64,000 nt of DNA from SIG607 sp045605385 (GCA_045605385.1 JAZUPW010000039.1:62001-126000), one strand, 5' to 3'. Shown: positions 1-10,202, numbered from the stretch's first letter. Program-made: numbers and translations. The notes: generated from the letters alone by a model not told the origin.

Positions 1-893
1 CTCCTATTGCCTGTGCTTATGCAAGAGCAAGAGGAACCGACCGTATGAGTTCATTCGGTGATTGGATTGCGCTTTCAGATGAATGCGATGAAGTGTGCGC
101 AAAGATTATTTCGCGCGAAGTATCCGACGGTATTATTGCTCCTTCTTACAGTGAAAAAGCCCTTGAAATATTAAAGGCAAAAAGAAAAGGTACATATAAC
201 ATTGTTAAAATAGACCCTGACTATGTTCCCGCCGAAAAAGAAACCAAAGAAGTTTTCGGTATTACTTTCGAACAGGGCAGAAATAACTTTAAAATAGATA
301 AAGAACTTCTTTCTAACATTGTTACAAAGAATAAAGAACTTCCCGACAACGCTGTTCAGGATATGATAATTTCACTTATCACTTTAAAATATACACAGTC
401 TAATTCGGTTTGCTTTGCTTACGACGGACAGGCTATAGGTGTTGGCGCAGGTCAGCAGAGCCGTATTCACTGCACAAGACTTGCAGGACAAAAGGCAGAT
501 TTATTTATGCTTCGCCAGACCGAAAAAGTGTTGAATCTTCCGTTCCTCCCCGCACTTTCTCGTCCTGACCGTAATAATTGTGTTGATTTATATCTTTCCG
601 ATGACGATTGCGGTGACGTACTTGATGAAGGTAACTGGCAGAAATACTTTACTTCTCGCCCCGAACCCTTTACAAAAGAAGAAAAGAAAGCATATCTTTC
701 TACTGTTACGGGCGTTACTCTCGGAAGCGATGCTTTCTTCCCGTTTGATGATAACATTGAACGCGCAAAGAGAAGCGGTGTAAGTTATATTGCGCAACCC
801 GGCGGTTCTGTAAGAGATGACATTGTTATTTCTACTGCCGATAAGTACGGTATGGTAATGTCATTTACGGGTATGAGACTTTTCCATCATTAA
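1..893 (+). CDS. AICAR transformylase, stand-alone type (5' partial)
   Basis: Phosphoribosylaminoimidazolecarboxamide formyltransferase, which transfers the formyl group of 10-formyl-THF to AICAR late in purine synthesis. The frame is open from base 3 to the window edge, and residues PIACAYARARGTDRMSSFGD read straight through the ATG at base 45, so that ATG is internal and the 5' end lies outside. The visible part matches the transformylase half of PurH and ends in the family-typical FTGMRLFHH tail. The catalytic Lys-His segment should lie just upstream of base 1. The sequence looks like the roughly 390-residue stand-alone clostridial form rather than bifunctional PurH. That is an inference, because the N-terminus is not seen. 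It is followed 18 bases later by purD. Confidence 0.9.
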   Translation, partial: PIACAYARARGTDRMSSFGDWIALSDECDEVCAKIISREVSDGIIAPSYSEKALEILKAKRKGTYNIVKIDPDYVPAEKETKEVFGITFEQGRNNFKIDKELLSNIVTKNKELPDNAVQDMIISLITLKYTQSNSVCFAYDGQAIGVGAGQQSRIHCTRLAGQKADLFMLRQTEKVLNLPFLPALSRPDRNNCVDLYLSDDDCGDVLDEGNWQKYFTSRPEPFTKEEKKAYLSTVTGVTLGSDAFFPFDDNIERAKRSGVSYIAQPGGSVRDDIVISTADKYGMVMSFTGMRLFHH

Positions 894-911
894 TCAGGAG
901 TAAATAGTATA

Positions 912-2183
912 ATGAATGTTTTAGTAATCGGTAGCGGCGGAAGAGAACACGCTATTGTTAAAAAAATTAAAGAAAATAAAAAAGTAGAAAACCTTTATGC
1001 TCTACCGGGCAACGGCGGTATGGCGAAAGATGCCCAGTGTGTAAATATTGGCGTTATGGAATTCGACAAAATAGTGGATTTTGCCGTGAATAATAAAATT
1101 GATTTTGCCGTTGTTGCACCCGACGACCCGCTTGCAGGCGGTCTTGTAGATGAACTTAATAAAGTTGGAATTAAGTGCTTCGGCCCCGATAAAAAAGCCG
1201 CAATTATAGAAGCAAGTAAAGCGTTTTCTAAAGATTTAATGAAAAAATACGGTATTCCTACCGCAGAGTATGAAATTTTTAATGATATGGAAAAGGCGCT
1301 TGATTATCTTGAAACCTGCGCTATTCCCGTTGTTATAAAGGCAGACGGATTAGCACTTGGTAAGGGAGTTATAATTGCCTTAACCCGTGAAGAAGCCAAA
1401 ACTGCGGTTATTGATATGATGCAGAATGCAAAGTTCGGTAAAAGCGGCAATACCGTTGTTATTGAAGAATTTTTAACAGGCCCCGAAGTTTCGGTTTTAA
1501 GTTTTACCGACGGTAACGTTGTAATTCCAATGGTTTCCAGTATGGACCATAAGCGTATTGGCGATAATGATACCGGTCTTAATACGGGCGGTATGGGCAC
1601 AATTGCGCCTAACCCTTATTATACAAAGGAAATTGCCGAAGTTTGTATGGAAAAAATATTTGTTCCTACAATTAATGCTATGAAAGCAGAAGGCCGTACC
1701 TTTAAAGGCTGTCTTTACTTTGGTTTAATGCTTACCGAAAAAGGACCTAAAGTTATTGAATATAACTGCCGTTTCGGTGACCCCGAAACACAGGTTGTGC
1801 TTCCTTTAATGGAAAGCGATTTACTTACTGTTATGCAAAAAACGGCAGACGGTACGTTAAAAGAAGATGACGTTAAGTTTTCTTCAAACAGCGCTGCGTG
1901 TGTTGTAATGGCATCAAAGGGTTATCCTGAATCTTATGAAAAGGGTTTTGAAATAACCGTTGAAGATGATATTGATGCTTGTGTATACATAGCAGGTGCA
2001 CAACTTAAAGAGGGCAAACTTTTAACGTCGGGCGGAAGAGTTTTGGGGGTTACCGCAACCGCGCCTACTTTAAAAGAGGCAATAGAAAAGGCATACGACC
2101 AAAAAGAAAAGGTTTGCTTCAATAATTCTTATTGCCGCAGTGATATAGGTAAAAAGGCACTTGCTTGTTCGGAGGGGAAATAA
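912..2183 (+). CDS. purD: Phosphoribosylamine-glycine ligase (GAR synthetase)
   Basis: ATP-grasp ligase joining glycine to phosphoribosylamine, the second step of de novo purine synthesis. It is 423 residues, the usual family length. The N-terminus MNVLVIGSGGREHAI is the family signature. The ATP-grasp core includes VIKADGLALGKGV, and the C-terminal part carries the Mg/ATP-binding segment YNCRFGDPETQ. The start follows an AGGAG site at 896-900. The stop codon overlaps the purL start by one base (TAATG), indicating translational coupling in the purine operon. Confidence 0.97.
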   Translation: MNVLVIGSGGREHAIVKKIKENKKVENLYALPGNGGMAKDAQCVNIGVMEFDKIVDFAVNNKIDFAVVAPDDPLAGGLVDELNKVGIKCFGPDKKAAIIEASKAFSKDLMKKYGIPTAEYEIFNDMEKALDYLETCAIPVVIKADGLALGKGVIIALTREEAKTAVIDMMQNAKFGKSGNTVVIEEFLTGPEVSVLSFTDGNVVIPMVSSMDHKRIGDNDTGLNTGGMGTIAPNPYYTKEIAEVCMEKIFVPTINAMKAEGRTFKGCLYFGLMLTEKGPKVIEYNCRFGDPETQVVLPLMESDLLTVMQKTADGTLKEDDVKFSSNSAACVVMASKGYPESYEKGFEITVEDDIDACVYIAGAQLKEGKLLTSGGRVLGVTATAPTLKEAIEKAYDQKEKVCFNNSYCRSDIGKKALACSEGK

Positions 2184-5100
2184 TGGTTTACAGAGTATAT
2201 GTTGAAAAGAAAAAAGAACTTGCTCACGAAGCAAAAAGTTTGCTTAACGAAGTAAGAGAATTTTTAAATATTAAATCGTTGGAAGACGTTCGTGTAATTA
2301 ACCGTTACGATGCAGAAAACATTGAAAAAGAACTTTTTGATTATGCAATTAATACGGTTTTTTCCGAACCTCAGCTTGATATTACAAGCAATACAGTGCA
2401 AGCAGAGAACGGTGTTGTATTTGCAACCGAGTTCTTGCCCGGTCAGTTTGATCAACGCGCAGACTCGGCAGCGCAGTGTATACAGATTATTTCTAAGGGT
2501 GAACGCCCCACAGTACGCACTGCAAAGGTTTACGTACTTTACGGTAATTTAACTGAAGAAGAAATAAATGCTGTTAAAAAGCACGTTATAAATCCCGTTG
2601 AATCAAGAGAAGCATCATTAGAACTTCCAAAAACCCTTAAAGCCGATTATAACATTCCTACCACCGTTGCTGTGCTTGAAGGCTTTACAAAACTTGACAG
2701 AGCAGGTCTTGAAGATTTTGTTAAGAATTACGGTCTTGCTATGGATGCCGATGATATTGCCTTTTGTCAGCAGTATTTTATAAGCGAAAAACGTGATCCT
2801 ACAATAACGGAAATCCGTATGATAGATACTTATTGGTCGGACCACTGCCGCCATACAACCTTCCTTACCGTTATTGATAACGTTAAGTTTGAAGATGAAC
2901 TTTTACAGAAAACTTACGATGAATATATTGCGGTAAGAAAAGAACTTGGCAGAACAAAGCCTGTTTGCCTTATGGATTTAGCCACCGTTGCCGTTAAGTA
3001 TTTAAAGAAAAACGGTAAGTTGGATAAATTAGATGAATCTGAAGAAATTAATGCTTGTACCGTGAAAATTAATATTGAAGTTGAAGGCGAAAATGAAGAA
3101 TGGTTGTTGCTCTTTAAAAACGAAACACATAACCATCCTACCGAAATTGAACCTTTCGGCGGTGCGGCTACCTGTATAGGCGGTGCAATACGTGACCCGC
3201 TTTCGGGACGTTCTTACGTTTACGGCGCTATGCGCGTTACGGGTGCGGCAGACCCCTTAAAACCCGTTGGCGAAACAATACCGGGTAAACTTCCGCAAAG
3301 AAAAATAGTTACAACTGCGGCTGCAGGTTATTCTTCTTACGGTAACCAAATCGGTCTTGCTACAGGCATTGTAGATGAAATTTATCACGACGGTTACGCT
3401 GCAAAGCGTATGGAAATAGGCGCTGTTATTGCGGCGGCTCCTGCTGAAAACGTAAGAAGAGAAGTACCCGCCCCAGGTGACGTTGTTATTCTTCTTGGCG
3501 GTGCTACGGGCCGTGACGGTATAGGCGGTGCTACAGGTTCTTCAAAATCGCATAACGCTCATTCTGTTGAAACCTGTGGAGCAGAAGTTCAAAAGGGTAA
3601 TGCCCCCGAAGAAAGAAAACTTCAGCGTTTGTTCCGCAACAAAACTGCTTGTCGTATGATAAAGCGTTGTAACGACTTCGGCGCAGGCGGTGTTTCGGTT
3701 GCTATAGGCGAATTGGCAGACGGTCTTGAAATAGACCTTAATGCAGTTCCCAAAAAATACGAAGGTCTTGACGGCACAGAACTTGCTATTTCCGAATCTC
3801 AGGAAAGAATGGCAGTTGTTGTAGAAGAAAAAGATGCCGAAGCGTTTATTGCTCTTGCAAAAACCGAAAACTTAAGCGCTAAACGAGTTGCCGTTATTAA
3901 AGAAGAACCAAGACTTGTTATGAATTGGAACGGCGCAAAAATAGTAGATATAAGCCGTGAATTCCTTAATTCAAACGGCGCAGAAAAGCATATTTCGGTG
4001 CAAAGCGTTAAAGCAAAGCAAAGTAAACGCGAAATACTTAATACATTTGTTGAAAACTATACCGCGCTGGCAAGTGACCTTAATATATGTTCAAAACGCG
4101 GTCTTTCCGAACGTTTTGACTCTACCATAGGCGCAGGAACCGTAATTATGCCGTTTGGCGGTAAAAATCAGCTTACTCCGTCGCAGTGTATGGTACAAAA
4201 AATTTCGGTAGAAAAGAAACATACCAACGCTTGTTCTTATATGGCTTGGGGTTATAATCCTTTCATTACCGAAGCAAGTCCTTATCATGGCGCTTACTTA
4301 GCTGTTGTTGAATCGGTTTGCAAACTTATTGCAAGCGGTGCCGACTTTAACGAAGTTTATCTTACCTTCCAGGAATATTTTGAACATCCCGGAAAAGAAG
4401 CTACACGTTGGGGCAAACCTCTTGCCGCATTACTCGGTGCGTTTAAGGCTCAACTTGAACTTGGTATTGGTTCTATCGGCGGCAAAGATTCTATGAGCGG
4501 TACTTTTGAAAATATTGACGTTCCTCCCACACTTGTTTCTTTTGCTGTTACAACGGGCAATTGCGATGAAGTTGTATCGGGTGAGTTTAAAAAGGTTGGT
4601 AACCGTGTTGCGGTGCTTTCTTGCGAATACGATGAAAACGGTTTGCCTAAAACCGATTCCTTGCTTAAACTCTTTAGCAAGGTAACGGAACTTTTAAGAA
4701 GCAAAAAGGCTGTTTCTTGTTATACTTGCGGTATGGGCGGTATTGCTGAAGCCGTTATGAAAATGGCATTTGGTAATTCATTTGGCGTTAAGTTTGAAAA
4801 CAGCGTAACTTTAGAAAAGCTTTTCTCTTATAACTATGCAAGTTTTGTTTTAGAACTTGAAAATGATTGCGACGAAGGCGAAACTATAGGTTTTGTAACC
4901 GAAGAAGCAGCGCTTGTTCTGGGCGAAGAAAAAATAGAACTTGAAAGTTTACTTAAAGGTTATGAAGATAAGTTAGAACCCGTATATTCCTGTAATATAA
5001 AGCAGGGAAGCGGTAAAATTGAAAACATTTCTTATAATAGTAATGAAATTCTTTCTCCTGCAATTAAAGTAGCAAAACCAAAGGTGCTCATTCCTGCCTT

Positions 5101-5872
5101 CCCGGGTACAAACTGCGAGTTCGATTCGGCAAAGGCTATGGCAGATGCAGGTGCAGACCCAGAAATATTTGTTATAAAGAATATGTCGTCTTCTGATATA
5201 GCCGCAAGTGTTGAAGAATTTGCGAATAAACTTAAAACAGCGCAAATGATATTCTTACCCGGCGGATTTTCGGGCGGTGATGAACCCGACGGAAGCGGTA
5301 AGTTTATAACAGCATTCTTCCGCAACGAAGAAATTAAAGAACAGGTACATAATTTACTTGATAACCGTGACGGTCTTATGTGCGGTATCTGCAACGGTTT
5401 CCAGGCGCTTATAAAACTTGGCCTTGTACCGTTTGGTAAGATTATTGATACCGATGAGAACTGCCCGACACTTACCTTTAATACCATTGGCAGACATCAA
5501 TCACGTATTGTACGCACACGTATTGCTTCTAATAAATCTCCGTGGCTTAAGGGTGTAAACGTTGGCGATATTATAAACGTTCCCATTTCTCACGGCGAAG
5601 GAAGATTCCTTGCAAGTGAAGAACTAATTAAGCAATTGATTGCTAACGGACAGGTTGCTACACAGTACGTTGATTTAAACGGCAACGCTACAAGCGATAT
5701 CCGTTTTAACCCCAACAATTCTGTTTGCGCTATTGAGGGTATTACTTCGCCTGACGGCAGAGTTTTCGGTAAAATGGGACACAGTGAGCGTATCGGAAGC
5801 GGTCTTTATAAGAATGTTCCCGGTGAATATGATATAAAAATGTTTGCTTCGGCAGTTAAATATTTTAAGTGA
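2183..5872 (+). CDS. purL: Phosphoribosylformylglycinamidine synthase, long PurL with glutaminase domain
   Basis: Converts FGAR to FGAM with ATP and glutamine. At 1229 residues it is the large single-chain form: a PurS-like N-terminus, two AIRS-type halves and a C-terminal class I glutaminase domain. The glutaminase domain shows the nucleophile motif CGICNGFQAL and the His-Glu pair of HGEGRF. Separate purQ and purS genes are therefore not needed. I chose the ATG at 2183 because GGAGGGG (2171-2177) precedes it. An in-frame ATG at 2165 would lie upstream of that site and inside purD. Confidence 0.96.
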   Translation: MVYRVYVEKKKELAHEAKSLLNEVREFLNIKSLEDVRVINRYDAENIEKELFDYAINTVFSEPQLDITSNTVQAENGVVFATEFLPGQFDQRADSAAQCIQIISKGERPTVRTAKVYVLYGNLTEEEINAVKKHVINPVESREASLELPKTLKADYNIPTTVAVLEGFTKLDRAGLEDFVKNYGLAMDADDIAFCQQYFISEKRDPTITEIRMIDTYWSDHCRHTTFLTVIDNVKFEDELLQKTYDEYIAVRKELGRTKPVCLMDLATVAVKYLKKNGKLDKLDESEEINACTVKINIEVEGENEEWLLLFKNETHNHPTEIEPFGGAATCIGGAIRDPLSGRSYVYGAMRVTGAADPLKPVGETIPGKLPQRKIVTTAAAGYSSYGNQIGLATGIVDEIYHDGYAAKRMEIGAVIAAAPAENVRREVPAPGDVVILLGGATGRDGIGGATGSSKSHNAHSVETCGAEVQKGNAPEERKLQRLFRNKTACRMIKRCNDFGAGGVSVAIGELADGLEIDLNAVPKKYEGLDGTELAISESQERMAVVVEEKDAEAFIALAKTENLSAKRVAVIKEEPRLVMNWNGAKIVDISREFLNSNGAEKHISVQSVKAKQSKREILNTFVENYTALASDLNICSKRGLSERFDSTIGAGTVIMPFGGKNQLTPSQCMVQKISVEKKHTNACSYMAWGYNPFITEASPYHGAYLAVVESVCKLIASGADFNEVYLTFQEYFEHPGKEATRWGKPLAALLGAFKAQLELGIGSIGGKDSMSGTFENIDVPPTLVSFAVTTGNCDEVVSGEFKKVGNRVAVLSCEYDENGLPKTDSLLKLFSKVTELLRSKKAVSCYTCGMGGIAEAVMKMAFGNSFGVKFENSVTLEKLFSYNYASFVLELENDCDEGETIGFVTEEAALVLGEEKIELESLLKGYEDKLEPVYSCNIKQGSGKIENISYNSNEILSPAIKVAKPKVLIPAFPGTNCEFDSAKAMADAGADPEIFVIKNMSSSDIAASVEEFANKLKTAQMIFLPGGFSGGDEPDGSGKFITAFFRNEEIKEQVHNLLDNRDGLMCGICNGFQALIKLGLVPFGKIIDTDENCPTLTFNTIGRHQSRIVRTRIASNKSPWLKGVNVGDIINVPISHGEGRFLASEELIKQLIANGQVATQYVDLNGNATSDIRFNPNNSVCAIEGITSPDGRVFGKMGHSERIGSGLYKNVPGEYDIKMFASAVKYFK

Positions 5873-5884
5873 GGTATATAAATT

Positions 5885-7387
5885 ATGGCATTTTATTTTT
5901 CAGAACCATCTCATACATTTAACGAGTATCTTTTAGTACCCGGCTATTCTTCAAGCGAATGTGTGCCTACTGCGGTTTCTCTTGAAACTCCGCTTGTGCG
6001 TTATAAAAAAGGTGAAGAACCCGCAATTAAATTAAAAACTCCGCTTGTTTCTGCTATTATGCAGTCGGTTTCGGGTTCAAAACTTGCAATTGCTCTTGCT
6101 AAAGAGGGCGGCGTATCCTTTATTTACGGTTCTCAAAGTATTGAAGATGAAGCGGCAATGGTTGCTGCTGTTAAAAAACACAAAGCAGGTTTTGTTATAA
6201 GCAATTCCAATATCCGTCCTGACCAGACTCTTGCCGATGTTCTGGCGCTTAAAGAAAAAACGGGTCATTCCACTGTTGCCGTTACTTCCGACGGTACTGC
6301 AAACGGTGTATTGCTTGGTATTGTTACTGGCAGAGATTACCGTGTAAGCCGTATGGAAACAAGCATTAAGGTTAGTGAATTTATGACTCCGCTTGAAAAA
6401 CTTATAACTGCTCCCGAAGGTACAACCTTAAAGGAAGCAAACGATATTATCTGGGATCATAAATTAAATTCTTTACCTATTGTAGATGAAGAGGGTAAAC
6501 TTGTAAGTTTTGTGTTCCGTAAGGACTACGATCAGCACAAACAGAATCCCAATGAACTTCTTGATAGCGAAAAGCGTTATGTTGTTGGCGCAGGTATTAA
6601 TACCCGTGACTACGAACAGCGCATTCCCGCTTTGGTTGAAGCAGGAGTAGACGTGCTTTGTATTGACTCTTCCGAAGGTTTTTCCGAATGGCAGAGCCGT
6701 ACAATTGCTTGGGTTAGAAAAACTTACGGCGATAGCGTTAAAATAGGCGCAGGTAACGTTGTAGACAAAGAAGGCTTCCGTTTCCTGGCAGAAAACGGCG
6801 CAGACTTTATTAAGGTTGGTATTGGCGGCGGGTCTATTTGTATTACCCGTGAAACCAAGGGTATTGGCCGCGGTCAGGCTACAGCGCTTATTGAAGTTTG
6901 CAAGGCAAGAGATGAATATTATGAAGAAACAGGTATTTACGTTCCTGTTTGTTCTGACGGCGGTATTGTTCACGACCACCACGTTACTTTAGCACTTGCT
7001 ATGGGCGCAGACTTTATTATGCTTGGCAGATATTTCGCCCGTTTTGATGAAAGTCCCAGCCAGAAAGTTAATATCGGCGGTACTTTAATGAAAGAATATT
7101 GGGGCGAAGGTTCTAACCGTGCAAGAAACTGGCAGCGTTACGATTTAGGCGGAGCAGGTAAACTTTCCTTCGAAGAAGGTGTAGACTCTTACGTTCCTTA
7201 TGCGGGCAAACTTGCTGATAACGTTCAGCAAACACTTGCTAAGGTACGCTCTACAATGTGCAACTGCGGTGCATTAACTATTCCCGAATTACAGCAAAAA
7301 GCAAAACTTACCCTTGTTTCTCAGGCAAGCATTATCGAGGGCGGCGCTCACGATGTAATGCTTCATACTGCTAAAAAGGACGTGTAA
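5885..7387 (+). CDS. guaB: IMP dehydrogenase, GGGSICITRE variant
   Basis: Oxidises IMP to XMP with NAD, the committed step to GMP. It is 500 residues: a TIM barrel interrupted by a CBS pair (about residues 110-225). The catalytic loop is GGGSICITRE, with Cys about position 319, followed by KGIGRGQATA. The usual bacterial loop reads GPGSICTTR, so this belongs to a divergent clade. The loop resembles kinetoplastid-type IMPDHs as I remember them, which would need a tree to confirm. It sits 12 bases after purL and 3 bases before fhs, within the purine operon. Confidence 0.93.
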   Translation: MAFYFSEPSHTFNEYLLVPGYSSSECVPTAVSLETPLVRYKKGEEPAIKLKTPLVSAIMQSVSGSKLAIALAKEGGVSFIYGSQSIEDEAAMVAAVKKHKAGFVISNSNIRPDQTLADVLALKEKTGHSTVAVTSDGTANGVLLGIVTGRDYRVSRMETSIKVSEFMTPLEKLITAPEGTTLKEANDIIWDHKLNSLPIVDEEGKLVSFVFRKDYDQHKQNPNELLDSEKRYVVGAGINTRDYEQRIPALVEAGVDVLCIDSSEGFSEWQSRTIAWVRKTYGDSVKIGAGNVVDKEGFRFLAENGADFIKVGIGGGSICITRETKGIGRGQATALIEVCKARDEYYEETGIYVPVCSDGGIVHDHHVTLALAMGADFIMLGRYFARFDESPSQKVNIGGTLMKEYWGEGSNRARNWQRYDLGGAGKLSFEEGVDSYVPYAGKLADNVQQTLAKVRSTMCNCGALTIPELQQKAKLTLVSQASIIEGGAHDVMLHTAKKDV

Positions 7388-7390
7388 AAA

Positions 7391-9067
7391 ATGGCTTATA
7401 AATCAGATATTGAAATAGCTCAGGAATGTGAAATGCAGCCTATTACAGAAATAGCGGCTGCGGCAGGTGTAGATGAAAAATATATTGAACAGTACGGCAA
7501 ATATAAAGCAAAAATAGACCTTGCTCTTTTAAATGAAGAGGGCAGAAACAACGGTAAGTTGGTGCTTGTTACTGCAATAACCCCTACTCCTGCGGGTGAG
7601 GGTAAAACTACCACAACAATAGGTCTTGCGGATGGTCTTAAAAGAATAGGCAAAAACGTAACTGTTGCCTTGCGTGAACCATCTTTAGGCCCTGTTTTCG
7701 GTGTTAAGGGCGGTGCCGCAGGCGGCGGATATGCTCAGGTTGTTCCTATGGAAGATATAAACCTTCACTTTACGGGTGACTTCCACGCTATTGGCGCTGC
7801 AAATAACCTTCTTGCCGCAATGCTAGATAACCATATTCAGCAGGGTAATGCTTTAGGTATTGACGTTAAGAAAATTACCTGGAAGCGTTGCGTTGATATG
7901 AATGACAGACAACTTCGCTACGTTATTAACGGTCTTGGCGGTAAGGTTAACGGTGTTCCGCGTGAAGACGGTTTTGATATTACCGTTGCTTCTGAAATTA
8001 TGGCTGTTTTCTGTCTGGCAAGTTCTATTACCGACTTAAAGGAAAGACTTTCTAAAATTATAGTGGGTTACACTTATGACGATAAGCCTGTAACTGCGGG
8101 TGACTTAAAGGCTGTAGGCGCTATGACCGCACTGCTTAAAGATGCCATTAAGCCAAATCTTGTACAGACTTTAGAAGGTACCCCTGCATTTGTTCACGGC
8201 GGACCTTTTGCTAATATCGCACACGGCTGTAACTCGGTTATGGCAACAAAACTTGCTCTTAAAATGGGCGATTACGCTATTACCGAAGCAGGTTTCGGCG
8301 CAGACTTAGGCGCTGAAAAGTTCCTTGATATTAAATGCCGTATGGCAGGTCTTACTCCCGATGCCGTTGTAGTTGTTGCTACTGTAAGAGCACTTAAAAT
8401 GCACGGCGGTCTTGCAAAAACCGAACTCGGTAATGAAGATATCGATGCGCTTGGCAGAGGTGTTCCAAACCTTCTTCGTCACGTTGCTAACATTAAAAAC
8501 GTTTATAAACTTCCTTGCGTTGTTGCGGTTAACCGTTTCCCAACCGATACCGATAATGAAATTGATTTTATTATTGCTAAATGTAAGGAATTAGGCGTTA
8601 ACACCGTGCTTTCCAACGTTTGGGCAGAAGGCGGTAAGGGCGGCAAAGAATTAGCGCATGAAGTTGTTCGCCTTTGCGAAGAAGAAAAGGGCGATTTCAC
8701 CTTCTCTTACAGCGATGACGCTTCAATAGAAGAAAAAATTGAATCGGTTGTTACAAAGGTTTACGGCGGTGACGGCATTATAATTACCCCTGCTGCTAAA
8801 AAGCAAATAGAACAACTTAAAGAATTAGGCTTTAATAATTGTCCCGTATGTATTGCTAAAACTCAATACAGTTTCTCCGATAACCCCACACTCTTGGGCG
8901 CACCCGAAGGCTTTAAGGTTACCGTTAGAAACGTAAAGATTTCGGCAGGCGCAGGCTTCATAGTTGTCCTAACGGGCGATATTATGACTATGCCTGGACT
9001 TCCCAAAGTACCTGCAGCCGAAAAAATCGACGTAGACGAAAACGGCAAAATAACAGGCTTGTTCTAA
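7391..9067 (+). CDS. fhs: Formate-tetrahydrofolate ligase
   Basis: Makes 10-formyl-THF from formate, THF and ATP. The 558-residue length and the P-loop TPTPAGEGKTTTT (about residues 64-76) are typical of the family. Its place at the end of the purine operon fits a role supplying formyl groups to the AICAR transformylase encoded at the window start, as well as to the glycine/acetogenic C1 pool. A strong terminator follows at 9075. Confidence 0.97.
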   Translation: MAYKSDIEIAQECEMQPITEIAAAAGVDEKYIEQYGKYKAKIDLALLNEEGRNNGKLVLVTAITPTPAGEGKTTTTIGLADGLKRIGKNVTVALREPSLGPVFGVKGGAAGGGYAQVVPMEDINLHFTGDFHAIGAANNLLAAMLDNHIQQGNALGIDVKKITWKRCVDMNDRQLRYVINGLGGKVNGVPREDGFDITVASEIMAVFCLASSITDLKERLSKIIVGYTYDDKPVTAGDLKAVGAMTALLKDAIKPNLVQTLEGTPAFVHGGPFANIAHGCNSVMATKLALKMGDYAITEAGFGADLGAEKFLDIKCRMAGLTPDAVVVVATVRALKMHGGLAKTELGNEDIDALGRGVPNLLRHVANIKNVYKLPCVVAVNRFPTDTDNEIDFIIAKCKELGVNTVLSNVWAEGGKGGKELAHEVVRLCEEEKGDFTFSYSDDASIEEKIESVVTKVYGGDGIIITPAAKKQIEQLKELGFNNCPVCIAKTQYSFSDNPTLLGAPEGFKVTVRNVKISAGAGFIVVLTGDIMTMPGLPKVPAAEKIDVDENGKITGLF

Positions 9068-9074
9068 TTAATAA

Positions 9075-9108
9075 AAACACGTGCAGGTTGTCCTGTGCGT
9101 GTTTTTTT
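9075..9108 (+). terminator. Terminator of the purine operon
   Basis: A 13-bp stem (9075-9087 with 9092-9104, two G-U pairs) with loop TTGT runs into a T-tract. It closes the operon ending in fhs. Confidence 0.9.
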
Positions 9109-9120
9109 ATAAATAACCAT

Positions 9121-9149
9121 TTGCATAGTTTCCTGTTTTATTGTATAAT
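9121..9149 (+). promoter_or_regulatory. Promoter of mnmA
   Basis: TTGCAT (9121-9126), a 17-base spacer, then TATAAT (9144-9149). Expected transcription starts near 9156, only about 9 bases before the mnmA ATG. Confidence 0.75.
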
Positions 9150-9164
9150 GTGTTTGGTGATTTA

Positions 9165-10202
9165 ATGGAAAAGGTTTTAATTGGGCTTTCGGGGGGCGTG
9201 GACTCTTCGGTGGCAGCTGCTGTGTTAAAGCAAAATGGATATGACGTATTAGGCGCTACGTTAAAAATGCACGGCGGACTTAAAAACAGCGAAAAAGATA
9301 TTCTTGATGCAAAGAGCGTTTGCGAGAATCTTAATATCGAGCATTACGTTTTCGATTTTTCATGCGCTTTTAAACGCGAAGTAGAAGATTATTTTATTAA
9401 TTCTTATTTAAACGGTTATACGCCTAATCCTTGTATTGTATGCAATAAAACCGTTAAGTTTAAGGCGCTTATTGAAAAGGCGGATGAAATGGGTGTGGAT
9501 TATATTGCCACAGGTCATTATTCTAAAATAGGCAAAAGCGGTGACCGTGTGCTTCTTTACCGTCCCGAAGATAAATCGAAAGACCAAACTTACGTTTTAT
9601 ACAGCCTTACGCAAGACCAACTGCGCCGAACAAAAATGCCGCTTTCTGACTACACAAAGGCACAAATAAGGGAAATTGCCGAAGAACTTAAACTTATTAA
9701 CGCAAACCGACCTGACAGTCAGGATATTTGCTTTATTCCCGACGGCGATTATGCCGCTTTTATTAAAAACAACTGTGACTGTGAAATAGAACAGGGCAAT
9801 TATACCGACATAAACGGTAACGTTATTGGCAGACACAAAGGCGTTATTCATTATACCATTGGGCAAAGAAAAGGGCTTGGTATTGCACTTGGAAAGCCTG
9901 CATTTGTAATAAGCAAAAACGTGGATACAAACACGGTTGTAATAGGTGATGAAGAACATCTTTTCAGCACTAAAGTTAAACTTAAAGACCTTAACTTTAT
10001 TCCGTTTGATGCTTTAAATGGTGAGTTAAAGGTTACCGCAAAACTGCGTTATAGGCACAAAGAAGCCCCTGCAACCCTTAGAATGATAAGCGAAGACACT
10101 GCGGAACTTGAGTTCATTGAGCCGCAAAGAGCGCCCGCACCAGGTCAGGCGGCAGTATTTTATGATGGTGATATAGTAATTGGCGGAGGAATTATAATAT
10201 GA
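9165..10202 (+). CDS. mnmA: tRNA-specific 2-thiouridylase
   Basis: Thiolates U34 of Glu, Gln and Lys tRNAs using sulfur relayed from cysteine desulfurase. The PP-loop SGGVDSS is at residues 9-15. The two catalytic cysteines fall in CNKTVKF (Cys93) and SQDICFIP (Cys189). I start at ATG 9165 (345 residues). An in-frame TTG at 9141 overlaps the -10 box and lies upstream of the predicted transcription start. GGTGA at 9156-9160 is the likely ribosome site, so the mRNA leader is nearly absent. It overlaps the next gene by ATGA. Confidence 0.95.
   Translation: MEKVLIGLSGGVDSSVAAAVLKQNGYDVLGATLKMHGGLKNSEKDILDAKSVCENLNIEHYVFDFSCAFKREVEDYFINSYLNGYTPNPCIVCNKTVKFKALIEKADEMGVDYIATGHYSKIGKSGDRVLLYRPEDKSKDQTYVLYSLTQDQLRRTKMPLSDYTKAQIREIAEELKLINANRPDSQDICFIPDGDYAAFIKNNCDCEIEQGNYTDINGNVIGRHKGVIHYTIGQRKGLGIALGKPAFVISKNVDTNTVVIGDEEHLFSTKVKLKDLNFIPFDALNGELKVTAKLRYRHKEAPATLRMISEDTAELEFIEPQRAPAPGQAAVFYDGDIVIGGGIII

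Noticed and set aside
5032..5487. 151-codon open frame opposite purL
   Set aside because: It is antisense to the well-conserved PurL glutaminase domain; codon bias of purL explains it.
6473..6982. 169-codon open frame opposite the IMP dehydrogenase gene
   Set aside because: Antisense to the catalytic barrel, low-complexity Asn/Phe/Thr composition, no start signals.
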